DNA from: Cryptomeria japonica
Taxonomy: Eukaryota > Streptophyta > Pinopsida > Cupressales > Cupressaceae
Direction of reading: 5' to 3'
DNA length: 60,000 nt
Assembly: GCF_030272615.1 (NCBI RefSeq)
Contig: NC_081409.1
Span: forward strand, 209,979,190-210,039,189
The notes under the pieces were generated by a model. The model did not search any database and was not told the origin of the DNA. It was given only the letters and a program-made list of their open reading frames with translations. The number at the start of each line of letters is the position of its first letter. The first letter of the stretch is position 1. A program made the translations under genes and the position numbers. Of this stretch, positions 1 through 11,543 are shown one piece after another.

Positions 1-649
1 TAAAAATTGATAGATAATCTCAAAGAAAGCAATTAAAACAATTAAATCTTAAAATTGAATGAAATAGAGAATAAATCAGTTTTTTCTTGATTTTATCTTA
101 ATTTTAGTTCAATTTCCTTTAAAACTAAGAAAAGCATCCAATCACATCAATTCATCTGGATTGTGCTTCCTCTTGGAAAATCTTGACCGCTCATCTCATT
201 TGATCTTAGCCTTTGGTTTCTTTCTGAATTTTCTATAAATTCAGGCTCTCATCTCTCATTCAAATATCCTAGAGAATATATTGTTATCATGTTGTTTTTT
301 CTCTAGGTTCAATAATATTTGTGCATTTAGATATTCACATATTAGTTATTGCATACATATTTAGATCATTTATCTCATTTATTGCTTAAATCTCGTTAGA
401 TTAATCTTGCATTCATATAGCTTAAATCCATGCTCATATAGATTAAAAATCCTTCATTTAGGTGTTGTCTGGTCATTGGATAGCTTATCAATCTGAGAGC
501 AATCTAAACTCGCATCTACTAGAAGGCAATGGGTCGATTTGTTATAGTTTTATTATTCATTGATTATTGATTTACTAACCATGCATCTAATGACTTAATT
601 GAAGTGTTGTGTATTCCAAATACAGATACAGGTCCACTTTTCACACACA
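1..649 (+). mobile_element. Partial 5' LTR of a plus-strand Tat-like gypsy element
   Basis: This is the 3' part of a long terminal repeat whose start lies before the window. A TATA-like TCTATAAATTC sits near 227-240 and would place transcription start near 260, so the window holds the end of U3, then R and U5. The segment ends in CACACA at about 649 and a primer-binding site begins at 658. No second copy of this LTR was found in the window, so its length and identity to a partner cannot be judged. The stretch AATCTGAGAGCAA near 490 also occurs in the solo LTR at 39,619-40,264, which suggests related families. Confidence 0.6.
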
Positions 650-657
650 TATTTTTT

Positions 658-688
658 TGGCACCCACTGTGGGGCTTGAACCCACAAC
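658..688 (+). promoter_or_regulatory. Primer-binding site matching the 3' end of tRNA-Lys
   Basis: Reverse transcription of the element would start here. Read in reverse complement, this is the 3' end of a tRNA: T-arm stem GTGGG, loop TTCAAGC, stem CCCAC, then AGTGGGTG and CCA. From memory, plant tRNA-Lys has the same 3' end, with four differences here that all fall at CpG sites of the tRNA (C to T or G to A). The match therefore covers about 31 nt rather than the usual 18 or so. The site lies 9 nt after the likely LTR end. Confidence 0.7.
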
Positions 689-783
689 TACAAGATTTCT
701 AATGTTTCTTGAACAAATTTAATGTTTGGTTTTTATAACTAATAAACATGTGTTAAATTTGCAAATAAAAATCTTTCTTTTTG

Positions 784-1154
784 CTTGTTCTTTTATGACC
801 GTCAAAAATGGTCTCGGTTTGGAGAAAATAACTTTTTATTGACCCATTGGATCTAAAACAATTTTTTATATTTTGTTGAAAACCAATTTGTATACAATTT
901 CACCGAAGAGATTGTCTTAAAAAAAATTGGTTTGAAAGTTATGAATGATAGAGTGAAGTACTATCATTTTACTTATTCTTCTATGACAGTCAAAAATGGT
1001 CTTTGTTTGGAGGGCATAACTTTTTATTGAAATGTTGGATCTAAACAAAATTTTCATATGTTTTGTAAAACCAAATTATCCACATTTCCCCTGAAGCGAT
1101 TTTCTAAATTATCTCTGGTTCAAAAGTTTTAAACGACAGAGTGCGGTACTATCA
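784..1154 (+). repeat. Two diverged 183-bp direct repeats in the leader
   Basis: Copy 1 spans 784-966 and copy 2 spans 972-1154, separated by 5 bp. Both open with CTTNTTCTTNTATGAC and close with GTACTATCA. Both share GTCAAAAATGGTCT, TAACTTTTTATTGA and a TTGGATCTAAA block in the same order. Differences are scattered substitutions with almost no net length change. They lie in the untranslated leader between the primer site and gag and have no open frame. Confidence 0.8.
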
Positions 1155-2755
1155 AAACTGTCATAACTAGGATAGTCATAAAAAATGAAAATTCTTGTTA
1201 ATTTAGTTTAATTTACAGTTTGCATGATAGAATTTTCTTTTGATGATTTTTTTTTAATGTTATTTTGGAAACTATTTTTGGGCTTTTAATGTTTGTAGGT
1301 CCGCTTGACAAAGAATTTATCAATCAAACATACGTCTATCAAAGAATAAAAAAACAACATGACCACTGATGTGTTGTTTTTGCAAGTTGCCTAAAGAGAA
1401 TTGACTAAACATTGTGTATTCATTTAGTATTTTCTTAGGCACTTAAATTGCTATCTGGTTAAAGAACAAATCTATCTTTCGTGTTTTCAGAAAAATCTGA
1501 GAGGTAGGAGAGTATGCTCTTGTCTTTTATAGACAATCAGAAATCTAGACCCTCAAAGATTTTTTCTAAGTTTTGAGATTTGTGTACCTTTAGCGGACCT
1601 GTCACAGTGGGAAAAAGTCATCACGCTGTGAGAATGACCCAAGTGAGTACAACTGGGCCTGAGCATTCCAACTCACTATAATAAATAGGCCTCTGGTGAT
1701 TAAAGTCTCAGAGGATGGGATTATTTGAGTTTTCTCTTTGAGATCTCTCATATCGAGCATTTTGTAGGGCCTCACGGTCTTAATCACATTTACGTGACTA
1801 CAACTTGTTTCGGTACCTTGTTGGGCTATAGGACTCAATCATGCTTGCATGACTTCAAGGGGTAATTTCAAATGAAATTCCTGACTAAGAACTATAAGAT
1901 TAGAAGCTACCTGATTCACCTCTGAAAGGTTGATAATCTTTGTGCAAGAAAGATAGTAACTCTCCCAAGACACTTGCCATATCGTGCCCCCATTAGTGTT
2001 TGGAGTCGGCTAATATGGCATTGAGAATCCATTGCATGAGACTCAGTGGCCATATTCTAATTAGCTATTGGGTGTGTACCTAAGTCAGCAAGCAAAGGCT
2101 TTCTTCTCTAAGCCAACTCCCATAGGGTTAGTGTGTTGTGATTGAACTATTATATATCTGTCATTTTTTCTATGTTTTCATCCCTAAAACTAAAAATGGA
2201 GAAAACAAATCAAACAAATCAACAACTTAGTGATCAAAACTCTATTCTAGTCGAAAAATGGTCCCTGTCAGTCAATAAAAACTTAGTCCTTATCAAAAAC
2301 TGGTAGTCGTCAGTCATTGAATCTCTATCTGTCAGAATCTCATCTCTGTCCAATCCTCTGTCATATGAATTCCTGATCTTGTCAGTCAAAACAATCAAAA
2401 TTGCCCAAATCAGTCTACAACGAGCATAAAACTGGTCATCATCCTCCTGAACATAAACAACCTTGATAGTGTACCCCTGTCGTTGCGTTGCATGATTTTG
2501 TCGATCATCTCTCGGCTAGTTCAAATAACATCTTATCAAACCTAAGTTAACTTAGATAGCATCTTACACAAGATAGATCGTTCTTGAAACCAGACTAGAT
2601 CTTAGTTACTTCTCTCAAATCACTACGTTAAACGAACAACTAGCTCCAATATGATCTTGACTTTTGCAGCACATCTAGCTCTCGGTCCTATCGGTTGTAA
2701 ATGCCTATTCAAACCAGAAGCTCTTCTAATTTTTTTTGACTAAAGTAAGAATCTC
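1155..2755 (+). other. Rest of the gypsy leader, non-coding
   Basis: About 1.6 kb between the twin repeats and the gag start. No frame longer than a few dozen codons looks coding on either strand. Long leaders of this kind are usual in Tat-lineage elements. An ATATATCTGTC stretch near 2150 and several copies of a CTGTCAGTCA-like word between 2265 and 2400 are the only visible structure. Confidence 0.5.
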
Positions 2756-5021
2756 ATGGATACCTTTGCTCAAATGCTTCAAGATATTAAGGAATAAATA
2801 TATGACATGGAAATCCAAGAAAATAAATCAATGACTCCATTTGAAAAACAAATGTATGATATCGTGTGAGAAACTTCAAGAAATGTTAAAAAGATTATAT
2901 GATTTGACAATCGCATACCAGCAAATAATTGACAATCAAAGACCAAATCTCATACAAGACCACAAAACACCTTCACCAAGACAAAAAGACATCTATTCCC
3001 TAGATAGACAATTTACACCTTTGGGGCAATCTATTGAGTCAGCTTTGGAAGAGCTTCTTAAGAACAATCTTATCATATTGCCTAAAAAGACCACACGGGG
3101 ATGTGCAGTTTTGAGTAGTTACTGTGTATATCATAGGCATAACAAACATAATACTTCAATATTTATGGAATTAAAACATAAGATTCAAGATCTCCTTGAT
3201 GATGGTGTCATTGAAATTGAAGATCCTAATGACCCACCTAAAGAAAAAGAAGGAACTACTTCTAAGCATGATCAAAATCATGAACCTATGTCTAGCAAGG
3301 CTCCATATGTAGCCTCCATCCCTTCCATCATGCCTCCATCTCCTAAAACTTCCCAGAAAAAATCCATACCATCTCCTTCAAACAATGAAACTTCTCATGT
3401 TTACCTTCAAGGGCTATCTCCTATGGAAATCCAAGTTAATCCCAATACTAATACAAGTTCCTATAAAGATTTAAAAATCCCAGATCCTATGCCATCATGC
3501 ACTCCAATTCCAAACGTTCCCACTCTAGAGAGTCTCACTCAAAATGCTTCCCCATCAAGACAAAATATGGAGACCTTCCAAGAATCCCCTATGCCTATGC
3601 AAAATTCTATCCCCTCCTTAGAAGTGACTCAATGTCAAGAGGATACTCTGAAAAATGAAGAAACAAGTCCTATCATAAATCAAGATCAAGACACCGAAAC
3701 TCCTCAATCCCATCTAATAATTGAAAAAGATCCTATTTCACTAAAATCCCATGATGATCCCCTTATACTTTTCCATTTCTTGCAGGATGACCCCCTTCCA
3801 TCTCAAGAGCAAACCATCCTTCCAAATCCCATTCCTACTCTACTTCCTAAGCAAGATCATGACACCTCTTCCACCTTTTCAAATGGTCCTATTCAAAATG
3901 AAGAGTCAAACACCCTTCCTACTCTATCCAATGATCCTCTTCCATGTCAAGATCAAAGTATCCCTTCATCTCCTTGTCATAATCCTCCATTTTCACCTCA
4001 AGGATCCATCATGCCTACAAATCCCTCTCATGATCCTATCATTCCTTACATTCCACCTTCATCTCATAATGGACCCATTCCTTCTTTCCAAAGCAAAGTG
4101 TATCCTACAAGTCAAAATATTTATAAAGGCAAAGGGGTAGATCTCCAAAAGCAAGAACCCCTCCATGTTAAAGAAAATGTTAAAGGTCATGGCCTCAAGG
4201 AAATTTTTCAAGATGTTGGTATCTCTCATAAATCCTACATTTCTCCAGTTAAATCCAAATATATGATTTCTCCTTCATCGCTTCCATCCATTATAGGTCC
4301 CTATATCCCTCCATCCCTTATGCGGGATCAACAAAGGCACATGTCTTCAAGTACCTTGCATCCATCTAAAATACCTCCATATCATTCCTATCCATTCATA
4401 CATTCTTTTCCTTCTCCAAGCAATTTGGATGCCAAGCAAGAAAGTCATAAGTCAAGTAATCCACATGTATTCAAAGATCAGCATGTCCCATCTAATCGAC
4501 ATGTCAAAACAAAGAAAAATATGATCCAAAAAGAAAAAGAAAAATACAAAATGCCAGAAAGGCCCACAAAGAAAGAAGAAAAGTCAAAAGTTATATGGGT
4601 TCCTAAGGCACTTGTATAAGCAATGCGCTCTAAGGAACTACAAAAGCATGAAAAATCAAAAACCATGTGGATCCCTAAGCGGCTTCTTGAAGCACAATAG
4701 TCTAAATAAAAATCAAAATTGGCATCCAAAATTGTTGTTCCTCCATCCAAACCTTCTGAGTCTATTCCTCCATCACCTCCTTCATCCATTTTTGGTTCTT
4801 ATGCTCCAAAATCTGTAACCTTTCCTCCATCCAAATCTCAAAATCTGAGATTCACTTCTCCTCCATATGTCCACCATCCCTCAAAGTGTGTGCCAATGTT
4901 GATCTTTCCAGCATTTCCATCTATCCATACACATTCTGCCAACATCCCATCCATTATCCAAAACCCCTTTTTCACCCTTCCATCTCTCGTATCCAATCCT
5001 TTACATAAATCCTTGCCCTAG
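2756..5021 (+). pseudogene. gag: Tat-like gypsy gag polyprotein, broken
   Basis: This would be the capsid-type structural protein of the element at 1-6.5 kb. The likely original ATG is at 2756. That frame meets TAA at 2795 and is lost by a frameshift near 2865. The main frame has its first ATG at 2856, is open to TAA at 4617, and continues in phase through two more stops to 5021. The core holds FTPLGQSIESALEELL, then a decayed zinc-knuckle region (YCVYHRHNKHNT, followed by LKHKIQDLLDDGVIEI) typical of the gag end in Tat elements. A long Pro/Ser/Gln-rich tail follows, with two W-[VI]-P-K modules (IWVPKALV and MWIPKRLL) either side of the first stop. No protease, reverse transcriptase or integrase follows. 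The minus-strand fragments near 20 and 21.7 kb are homologous to this tail. Confidence 0.7.
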
Positions 5022-6565
5022 TTTCATTTCATTATCCGGCCAACATCTTTGAGCATACCTTCATAGCCATGGTCTATTGCAACTCATATTCTAAGGGTAC
5101 CATCCAAAGCAGTGAGACATTGGGGTACTTCTTCCATCCCCTATCATGCCTCCATAATCTTCCAAAAAAAGTTAAAAAAATGATGAAAAAGAAAAAAAAA
5201 ATCAGAAAAAAAAGTAAAGAGAAATAAATTCATCCTTGTGTGAAAACCACTTCTTGCAGTGCCTTGAGAAAGTACCATGATGAAAACTTGACAAAATAGA
5301 CATCATGCGTAATCCATTATCCTTTTGCACTTTACACTGGGGGTAAGTTCCATCCATGTACATCCTTCTATTATCCTTCTTCCTCCATTATCCTTCATCC
5401 TCCATTATCTCTCATCCGCTCTATCTACGTTCATATCCCTTTTCCACCTTTGATCTTGATAAGTTTAAGGATCTTTATAGGTTTTGTATGTCCTATATAT
5501 TGCACTTGATCCACACCCTTTAGCTCCTATCCATTGCTCGCTTACATCCTTCATTACCACCTTTGATCTTGATTATCCTATTTGTCCCCTATCCTGATCT
5601 TGATCAACACTATGGACAAAATGCAAAAACATGTTTTCCACAAACCTCTTGACATGGCCACTTCTTTGGATCATATGGCTTCATTGCACTATATCCTTGC
5701 TTTACACCGCTATATCCTTGCTTTACATCGCTAAAATCCTTGGTTTACATTGCTATATCTGGACCCTGTACTTGGATTAACATTGTGAGATAGTCCTTGA
5801 AAGTGTCCACCATCATTCGCTTATCCATTCATGTACTCAAAATCCCCTTTGCCTTGCTAGAAACTAGGAGCAAACATCAAAATCCTAAAAAAAATCATAA
5901 AATGTCCTGAACAAAATCTTAAAAATAAAAAAATTCACTAAATAAAAAGAAACTGAAAAATATCAGAGCAAGAAAGCATTGACTATCCATCAAACTAAAT
6001 CAACCATAGACAACCTCTCAAAGTCTACAATCAAACTTATCTCATGTCTTGTTAATCTATTTATCAAACTCTATCAAACATCAACATGCCTTATACAAAG
6101 AAGAGTACACTCGAAACTAGATAAATCGGTTTTATAAGGGGTACTTACTCTTTGAAACCAGAAATTCCTATCAATGATCACACAAATCAAAACAATGACA
6201 TAGATCAATATGGCTACTGGATTTTGTCCAGGGTAGTCTTATCTCTTGTACTGAAATGTTGCATCTTTTCTTTAGCTTGTACATATTTTAGTCACTTTTG
6301 TGACATTCTGGTTCGTTGGAACCCTCATGGCTTGAAATTGATCAATGTCCTAGTCTTAGGTAATCGACAAGAGCACTTTACATATCCTAAGCAATGTCCA
6401 ACAAGTCATCCTTATGTCAGTGAAACATGGTCATCCACTCCGAGTCAGTTACCTGTCTCTTGACTACTAAAGAGTTTTTCCACTAAGTACACAAGCAAAA
6501 CAACATTACTGACAACAATCACTAAACAGTTTGAGCTATGCATGAAAATTTTCTTTTTGTGATAT
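5022..6565 (+). other. 3' region of the gag-only gypsy element, non-coding
   Basis: There is no convincing coding frame. An A-rich purine stretch at about 5160-5226 and an ACTGGGGGTAAG word at about 5336 are weak polypurine-tract candidates. A 22-bp tandem repeat lies at 5687-5760. I found no right-hand LTR matching 1-649, so the element is either truncated or its 3' LTR has been lost. Confidence 0.35.
5687..5760 (+). repeat. 22-bp tandem repeat, about 3.4 copies
   Basis: The unit is close to CACTATATCCTTGCTTTACA plus two bases and is repeated with substitutions (CCGCTATATCC, TCGCTAAAATCC, TTGCTATATC). It sits in non-coding sequence after the gag frame. Confidence 0.7.
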
Positions 6566-6569
6566 TTAA

Positions 6570-6707
6570 ATGAGGAAAGGCTTAGAAGAGGATAAATTAT
6601 TAATTAAATAAATAAAGATTTATTTAATTAACAGAAGACTTAGGATAAAATAATTAAATAAATTAAAATATTTAATTAATTAGATAGGACAATTTTAGGT
6701 GTCTACA
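6570..6707 (-). mobile_element. Truncated gypsy LTR start, minus strand
   Basis: Read on the minus strand from 6707, this begins TGTAGACACCTAAAATTGTC and continues as AT-rich sequence of TTAATTAAATAAA type. It closely follows the first 120 bp or so of the plus-strand solo LTR at 39,619. The similarity fades near 6570, so only the U3 start seems to remain. Confidence 0.5.
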
Positions 6708-8200
6708 ATTAATTTGTTTGGGTAGGAGAAAAATGATAAAAATGAAGAAATGTCCTATTATGTATCTAATCAACAATAGTAGTGTTGTAAATGTATAATG
6801 TTAGCTAGCTCCTTTACAAATTTTCTAACAAGAATGGATAACCAAAACGTCTCCAAACCTAAAGGGAGAGGTTTTGATGAATTCATTCTTATGATTGGGT
6901 ATTTTAATAGGATTGCCTTGAAAAACTAAATCTCTTCATTGAAAATATATATATAAATAATTATTTATTATATTTTTTCTTGGTTGTGTATTCATACATA
7001 GATTATCTATGGGGTCTACACTTCATAAATCTAATATTTCTTTTTCTTGCAATCTATGCTTTCTATATGTATAATTGGTAATGAATCCATAGAAAAGTTA
7101 TTGTATCAATGTAATTTTTAACTATAAGGGAACGGTAGTTTTAGTGCCATAAGCTAATGAATATGGTCTAGTTCACACAAGAGTGAAAATGTTAATATGG
7201 TATTATGTGGGGATGAATTATGTGGAATGATTATTTTCATGTTTATCGATAAATTTGCTAAAGAGTTACTTGATTGTTTCATTGATTTCCTAAATATATC
7301 TCATAACTTATGTGTAATAAGAAGTATAAAATATTATTGAATATGATAAAATGTCATGAATATCTTTACTTATAATTTTTCCTTAAAATAGGTTTTGTTA
7401 TTATGTAAAATAGTGTATAACAAGTCTAGCCTAGTTATAAAGCTATATGTAGCACACTCATATATTTAATAATAACTAGTAGGATGATTTTGGGAAGTAA
7501 TTAATTTATCAATTTTTTTTGTGGATGTTTAAATTTATTTTGTAACGTAAAAATATGATATGATTTTATAGTACAATGTGTGTAGTTTATGTACTTAAGT
7601 TCATATATGTACTTTTATATATGGTATCAATACACTTTTTTAACTTTAAATTTATTTTATGCTATTAAACATGAAAAATTATGAAATTTAAGCATAAAAG
7701 TATTTATATAACTAAATTTATAATTTAGTGATTACAAGTGCTTAATTAGTTAAATTAATTTTCTCAAAAATTTATTTGATTTTGATGAATTATATTTATT
7801 TTTTAATTTAATTTTGTATAGATATGTTCATTCATATAGACCCAAATATATACATGAATAAAATAAACATATATAATATATACATAAACATACATACATG
7901 AATCACATAAAACTAGGCTTCTAACTTCAACGATAAATGCTTGTAAGGAGGATCTAAAATATGCTAGTAAGTGGATGTTTAGGGTAAATGAAAGAGTGGT
8001 CCATATGAAGGATAAATAACAATTTTGAGTACACATTTCAAAAACCATATCCCACTCCTTAGAAAACTATAAATTATTTTCAATTATTAGAATATTGAAA
8101 TTAAGTTTAAGAAATAATCTATGACCCATTTGGGGTACTAATTTTTTATTAAGGATCAAACGGGTTTTGAGGAGACTTGAAACCCCTTACAACAAGTTTT
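6708..8200. other. AT-rich spacer without recognisable features
   Basis: About 1.5 kb of strongly AT-rich sequence with short ATATAT runs near 6940 and 7850. There are no coding-like frames, LTR ends or tandem arrays that I can support. Confidence 0.5.
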
Positions 8201-9780
8201 GAAGGGACCCAAAACCCTTTAGACTTAGCGGGAATCAAAAACCCAAAAGAAGAGTGTTGAAAAAAGATAAAACAAAGACTAACAACAACCAACCAATAGT
8301 GAAACAATAGCATAAATGCGTCGAAGATCTGGCCGAAACACCCATAATCCCTAAGCCATCAAACATGAGAGACTACTCAAACAAACATGAGCATGAGATT
8401 ATTGTAGGCTCCCTTAACCTTAAACATGGGTTTTAACAAGGATCATGTAACCTTCATCTCTAGTGACATATAAATGAAGCATACACAAAAATTTGGAAAA
8501 TTGGGTTTTAAAAAAGCTCCCAAAATATTCACCTAGTGCTGAAACATGATCCCATTGAACACCAAAAACTCAAACTCCACCAAAATCTCCACCTCCATAT
8601 TAGAAGAAGAATATAGAAAAGGAGAAAAGATGTTAATAGAGCTAGTGCAACCAATCACCAAAACAAGAGGAGAAAAATCCCCCTTAAAGAAGCTTCCAAC
8701 CTCACCCACCAAACCAAGCTCCACCTCAATAGGAAACCCCTTCACCTCAATAGATTCAGCCAATAGAGAAGAAGGAATGAAATAAATTTGATCCCTAGCC
8801 ACCACCACACAAGGGTATTCCACCTCAAAAGGAGAAAAATCCACCTCAATAGGAGTATCATGGAGGAGGTCTAAAGAAAAATTATCAAGAGCCCACAAAA
8901 GATAACTAACACCAAGAAACCACAAAGCTCCAACAATTCACACAAGGACAAACATCACCTCATAACCAAGGAGAACCCGTAAATGAAAACAAGAGACAAC
9001 AATCAAAATGGCTCAAGAAAGCATGAAGTCCAACTGCTCAAGCATGAAGGAAGCAACGAAATCCTCATTGTGAGCAACAAAATACTCACTGTGAGAAACA
9101 AAATAGGATATAAGAAGAAGATAATTGCATGAAGCCCAACAAAGAAAAAAAACCATGAAAAGAGTTGAGTAGAGAAATAACAATAAAACCAATGAAGAAA
9201 CCCAAAGGAGAGGCCGTCCCATCAAGAACAAAGGACCCCAACAACACCCTAGAAAAGGGAAACAAAGCCCTGAAGCCCCTAAAATGGGATCTCGAACAAC
9301 AACAGGTATCCTTCAACAAAAGATTTTCCAAATCCAAAGTGGCCAAACAAACCTTAAAAAAAAACAACAACATCTAGATCTCAGAAAACCCACAAAAACC
9401 AAAATGGAGTAGCAACAAATACTGCTACCAAAACCCATAGCCACAACACCCCTAACATCCAAAAAATACACCATCCTCCTCTAAAGAAACCTCAGAAATA
9501 GACAAAACACGACCTCCTTGAGCACCCAAAAGATATGCATCATCTACCTTGAAACCATAAAGAACCACCACAAAAAAATAAACATGAGGTACAACAGAGG
9601 CAATAGGAAAGGCAGAAGCCAAGAGAGCCTTTGAAGATAACAAAGAAACACCACCCTAGGTCGACCCCTTCATAGCCAAACCAAGAATCAAAGAAGCCAA
9701 ATCCACCCAGATGAAAAGAGAGAAGCCCATAAAAACCAAAATCGAACAATCGACCTCTCTCTGCATCACCATCTACCTAA
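8201..9780. other. A/C-skewed block of unknown origin
   Basis: The plus strand is unusually rich in A and C and poor in T over about 1.5 kb, a sharp change from the flanks. Open frames exist on both strands (for example 8,533-8,925 minus and 8,546-8,785 plus), but their products are low-complexity and I recognise no domain. It could be a decayed coding region of an old element or a repeat with strand-biased composition. No terminal repeats or primer site were seen. Confidence 0.35.
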
Positions 9781-11267
9781 TCATGATCTACCTCTGAATT
9801 TACTATGTTCACTACCTCTACAATAGCTATGCCTCAAAAAATCCTACAACTCTTTTCCCTCTCACTACTCTTTATCCTGCCTTTCTTTGGGGTACTAGCT
9901 ATTAGTGAAAGTATACAATAGAAGCATTTAGATATTAGTGCTATTAAGAAATGTAAGCAACATATATCGAAGTTCTAAGCTCCAAGTACCTTTTGAGCTT
10001 TATATGTAACGCCGCCAAAATACCCTAGAGAAATACACCTAATCTAACTACAAATACAGATTAAAAAAATTTAAAGCTCATCTACTAAACAACACATACA
10101 TCTATAACATCCATCTAATGTATATCAAATACATCATCAACTAAATGCATCATTACAAATTACATCTTTTTCTAATTACAACAAAGCATAGAACATCATA
10201 ACACAACTATGCAAGCGGAATAACACATCATAACATTCTTTCCCCTATGGTATCTCAACGTCACTACTTTTAAGCGTGACATCCAATAAACTAAGTTCAT
10301 TTTAGAGAACTAATTCAAATATTCCAAATCCCCATCATCACACATCCATTCTATTCATTATGAATCAAAACGTATATCCCTTCATAAGATAGTACTAGAT
10401 CATAATCTAAGATTCATAATACCTAACAATAGGATTACTAACATATGTAAGTACATGAAGAATAACATCAATGCTTAACTATTCTAGGTGCATGATGTCA
10501 CCGAAGATACCTATATCATTTCCATCTAATCCATACATAATAGCATCTCTTAACACATACCATATGAAATGTCAACAACACACTATTACAATTTCCATTC
10601 TACTTCAATCTCTAAGATCATTTATGACACTAACAATGCTTCTCATTCATAATCTTACAAGAATAATCTAACTTGTAATGAAACCACATATCCAACTCTA
10701 TAAGTGAAACTAGATCATTTCTTAAAGGTACATATCATCACATCAAGATTACTAACCACATGCTCATACACAAACCATAAAAGCAAGTAATAACCCTTCT
10801 TAACACAAAAATAATCTAACTCAAACCCATTCTTAATGAACACTTCCACAGTATAGATCACATGGCATAACATTATCTTAATACATTCCAAGGTCATAAT
10901 CTTTCAACATCATATTACAAAATATTACGAATCACAAGAGAACATATTTTGTATCCACATTTAACAAATCATCATGATAAAATGTTAACTCTAATGGATA
11001 GAAATCAACTCCATAACTCAAACACATAATAGAGAATCATTGAATCCATAGAAATCTAGAACTACTCATTCATTTACATATCCTAAGAGAAAATGACACT
11101 AAGGATTAACATCCTTCAAATAAAGGCATACATGATCATTATTATATTCACTACCATCGACAAGATATACACAATCATTGCAATCATTTAAATCCTGCTA
11201 GCTGGAAATTACATTCATCATGAATATCCATTTACAATAATATTATCTTATATATCTCATTTCAATA
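9781..11267. other. Non-coding sequence, possible LTR fragment
   Basis: TGTAACGCCGCCAAAATACC at 10,005 looks like an LTR terminus, but I found no matching end and no target duplication. The rest is AT-rich with CAT-rich words and no coding frame. The right edge is set by the start of homology with 14,009 onward. Confidence 0.3.
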
Positions 11268-11543
11268 TGATTTTTGAAAATTAGGGTTTTAACAAGAACC
11301 TAGATTAATTTTGTAAATTTTATTTGCAAACTGAACAAGACAATGAGGAAATTGAATTTGACAATCAAAACAATTTTTAGATCTAAGACAAGCAATTTTT
11401 ACAAATCATAAGTTCAAATCTAAATTTAAAAACTAGGGTTTTTAATGATTTAACCACTAAGTTTGCAGAAAGCTGAAACATGTAAATAAAAAATATGCAA
11501 TTTTGTTCAAAGTAAAGCATGCAAGATGTCGGGTTGACCAAAA
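11268..11543 (-). mobile_element. Gypsy 5' internal segment next to LTR copy A
   Basis: This 276-bp stretch is homologous to about 14,009-14,294, the sequence just inside LTR copy B. It includes a primer-site-like block at 11,525-11,540 (minus strand TGGTCAACCCGACATC) separated from LTR A by 3 bases. An LTR on this side should be the 3' LTR of the element, yet it is followed by internal sequence, so the array is LTR-interior-LTR-interior. Confidence 0.65.

Noticed and set aside
658-700. A tRNA gene
   Set aside because: Only the T-arm and acceptor end with CCA are present, in reverse. There is no D-arm or anticodon arm, and the place right after an LTR fits a primer-binding site.
8533-8925. 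A 130-residue minus-strand protein
   Set aside because: The frame reflects the A/C skew of the block, with no domain, no partner and another frame open on the other strand.
10005-11267. A complete solo LTR starting TGTAACGCCGCC
   Set aside because: No matching CA end with a 5-bp duplication (TTATA) could be found.
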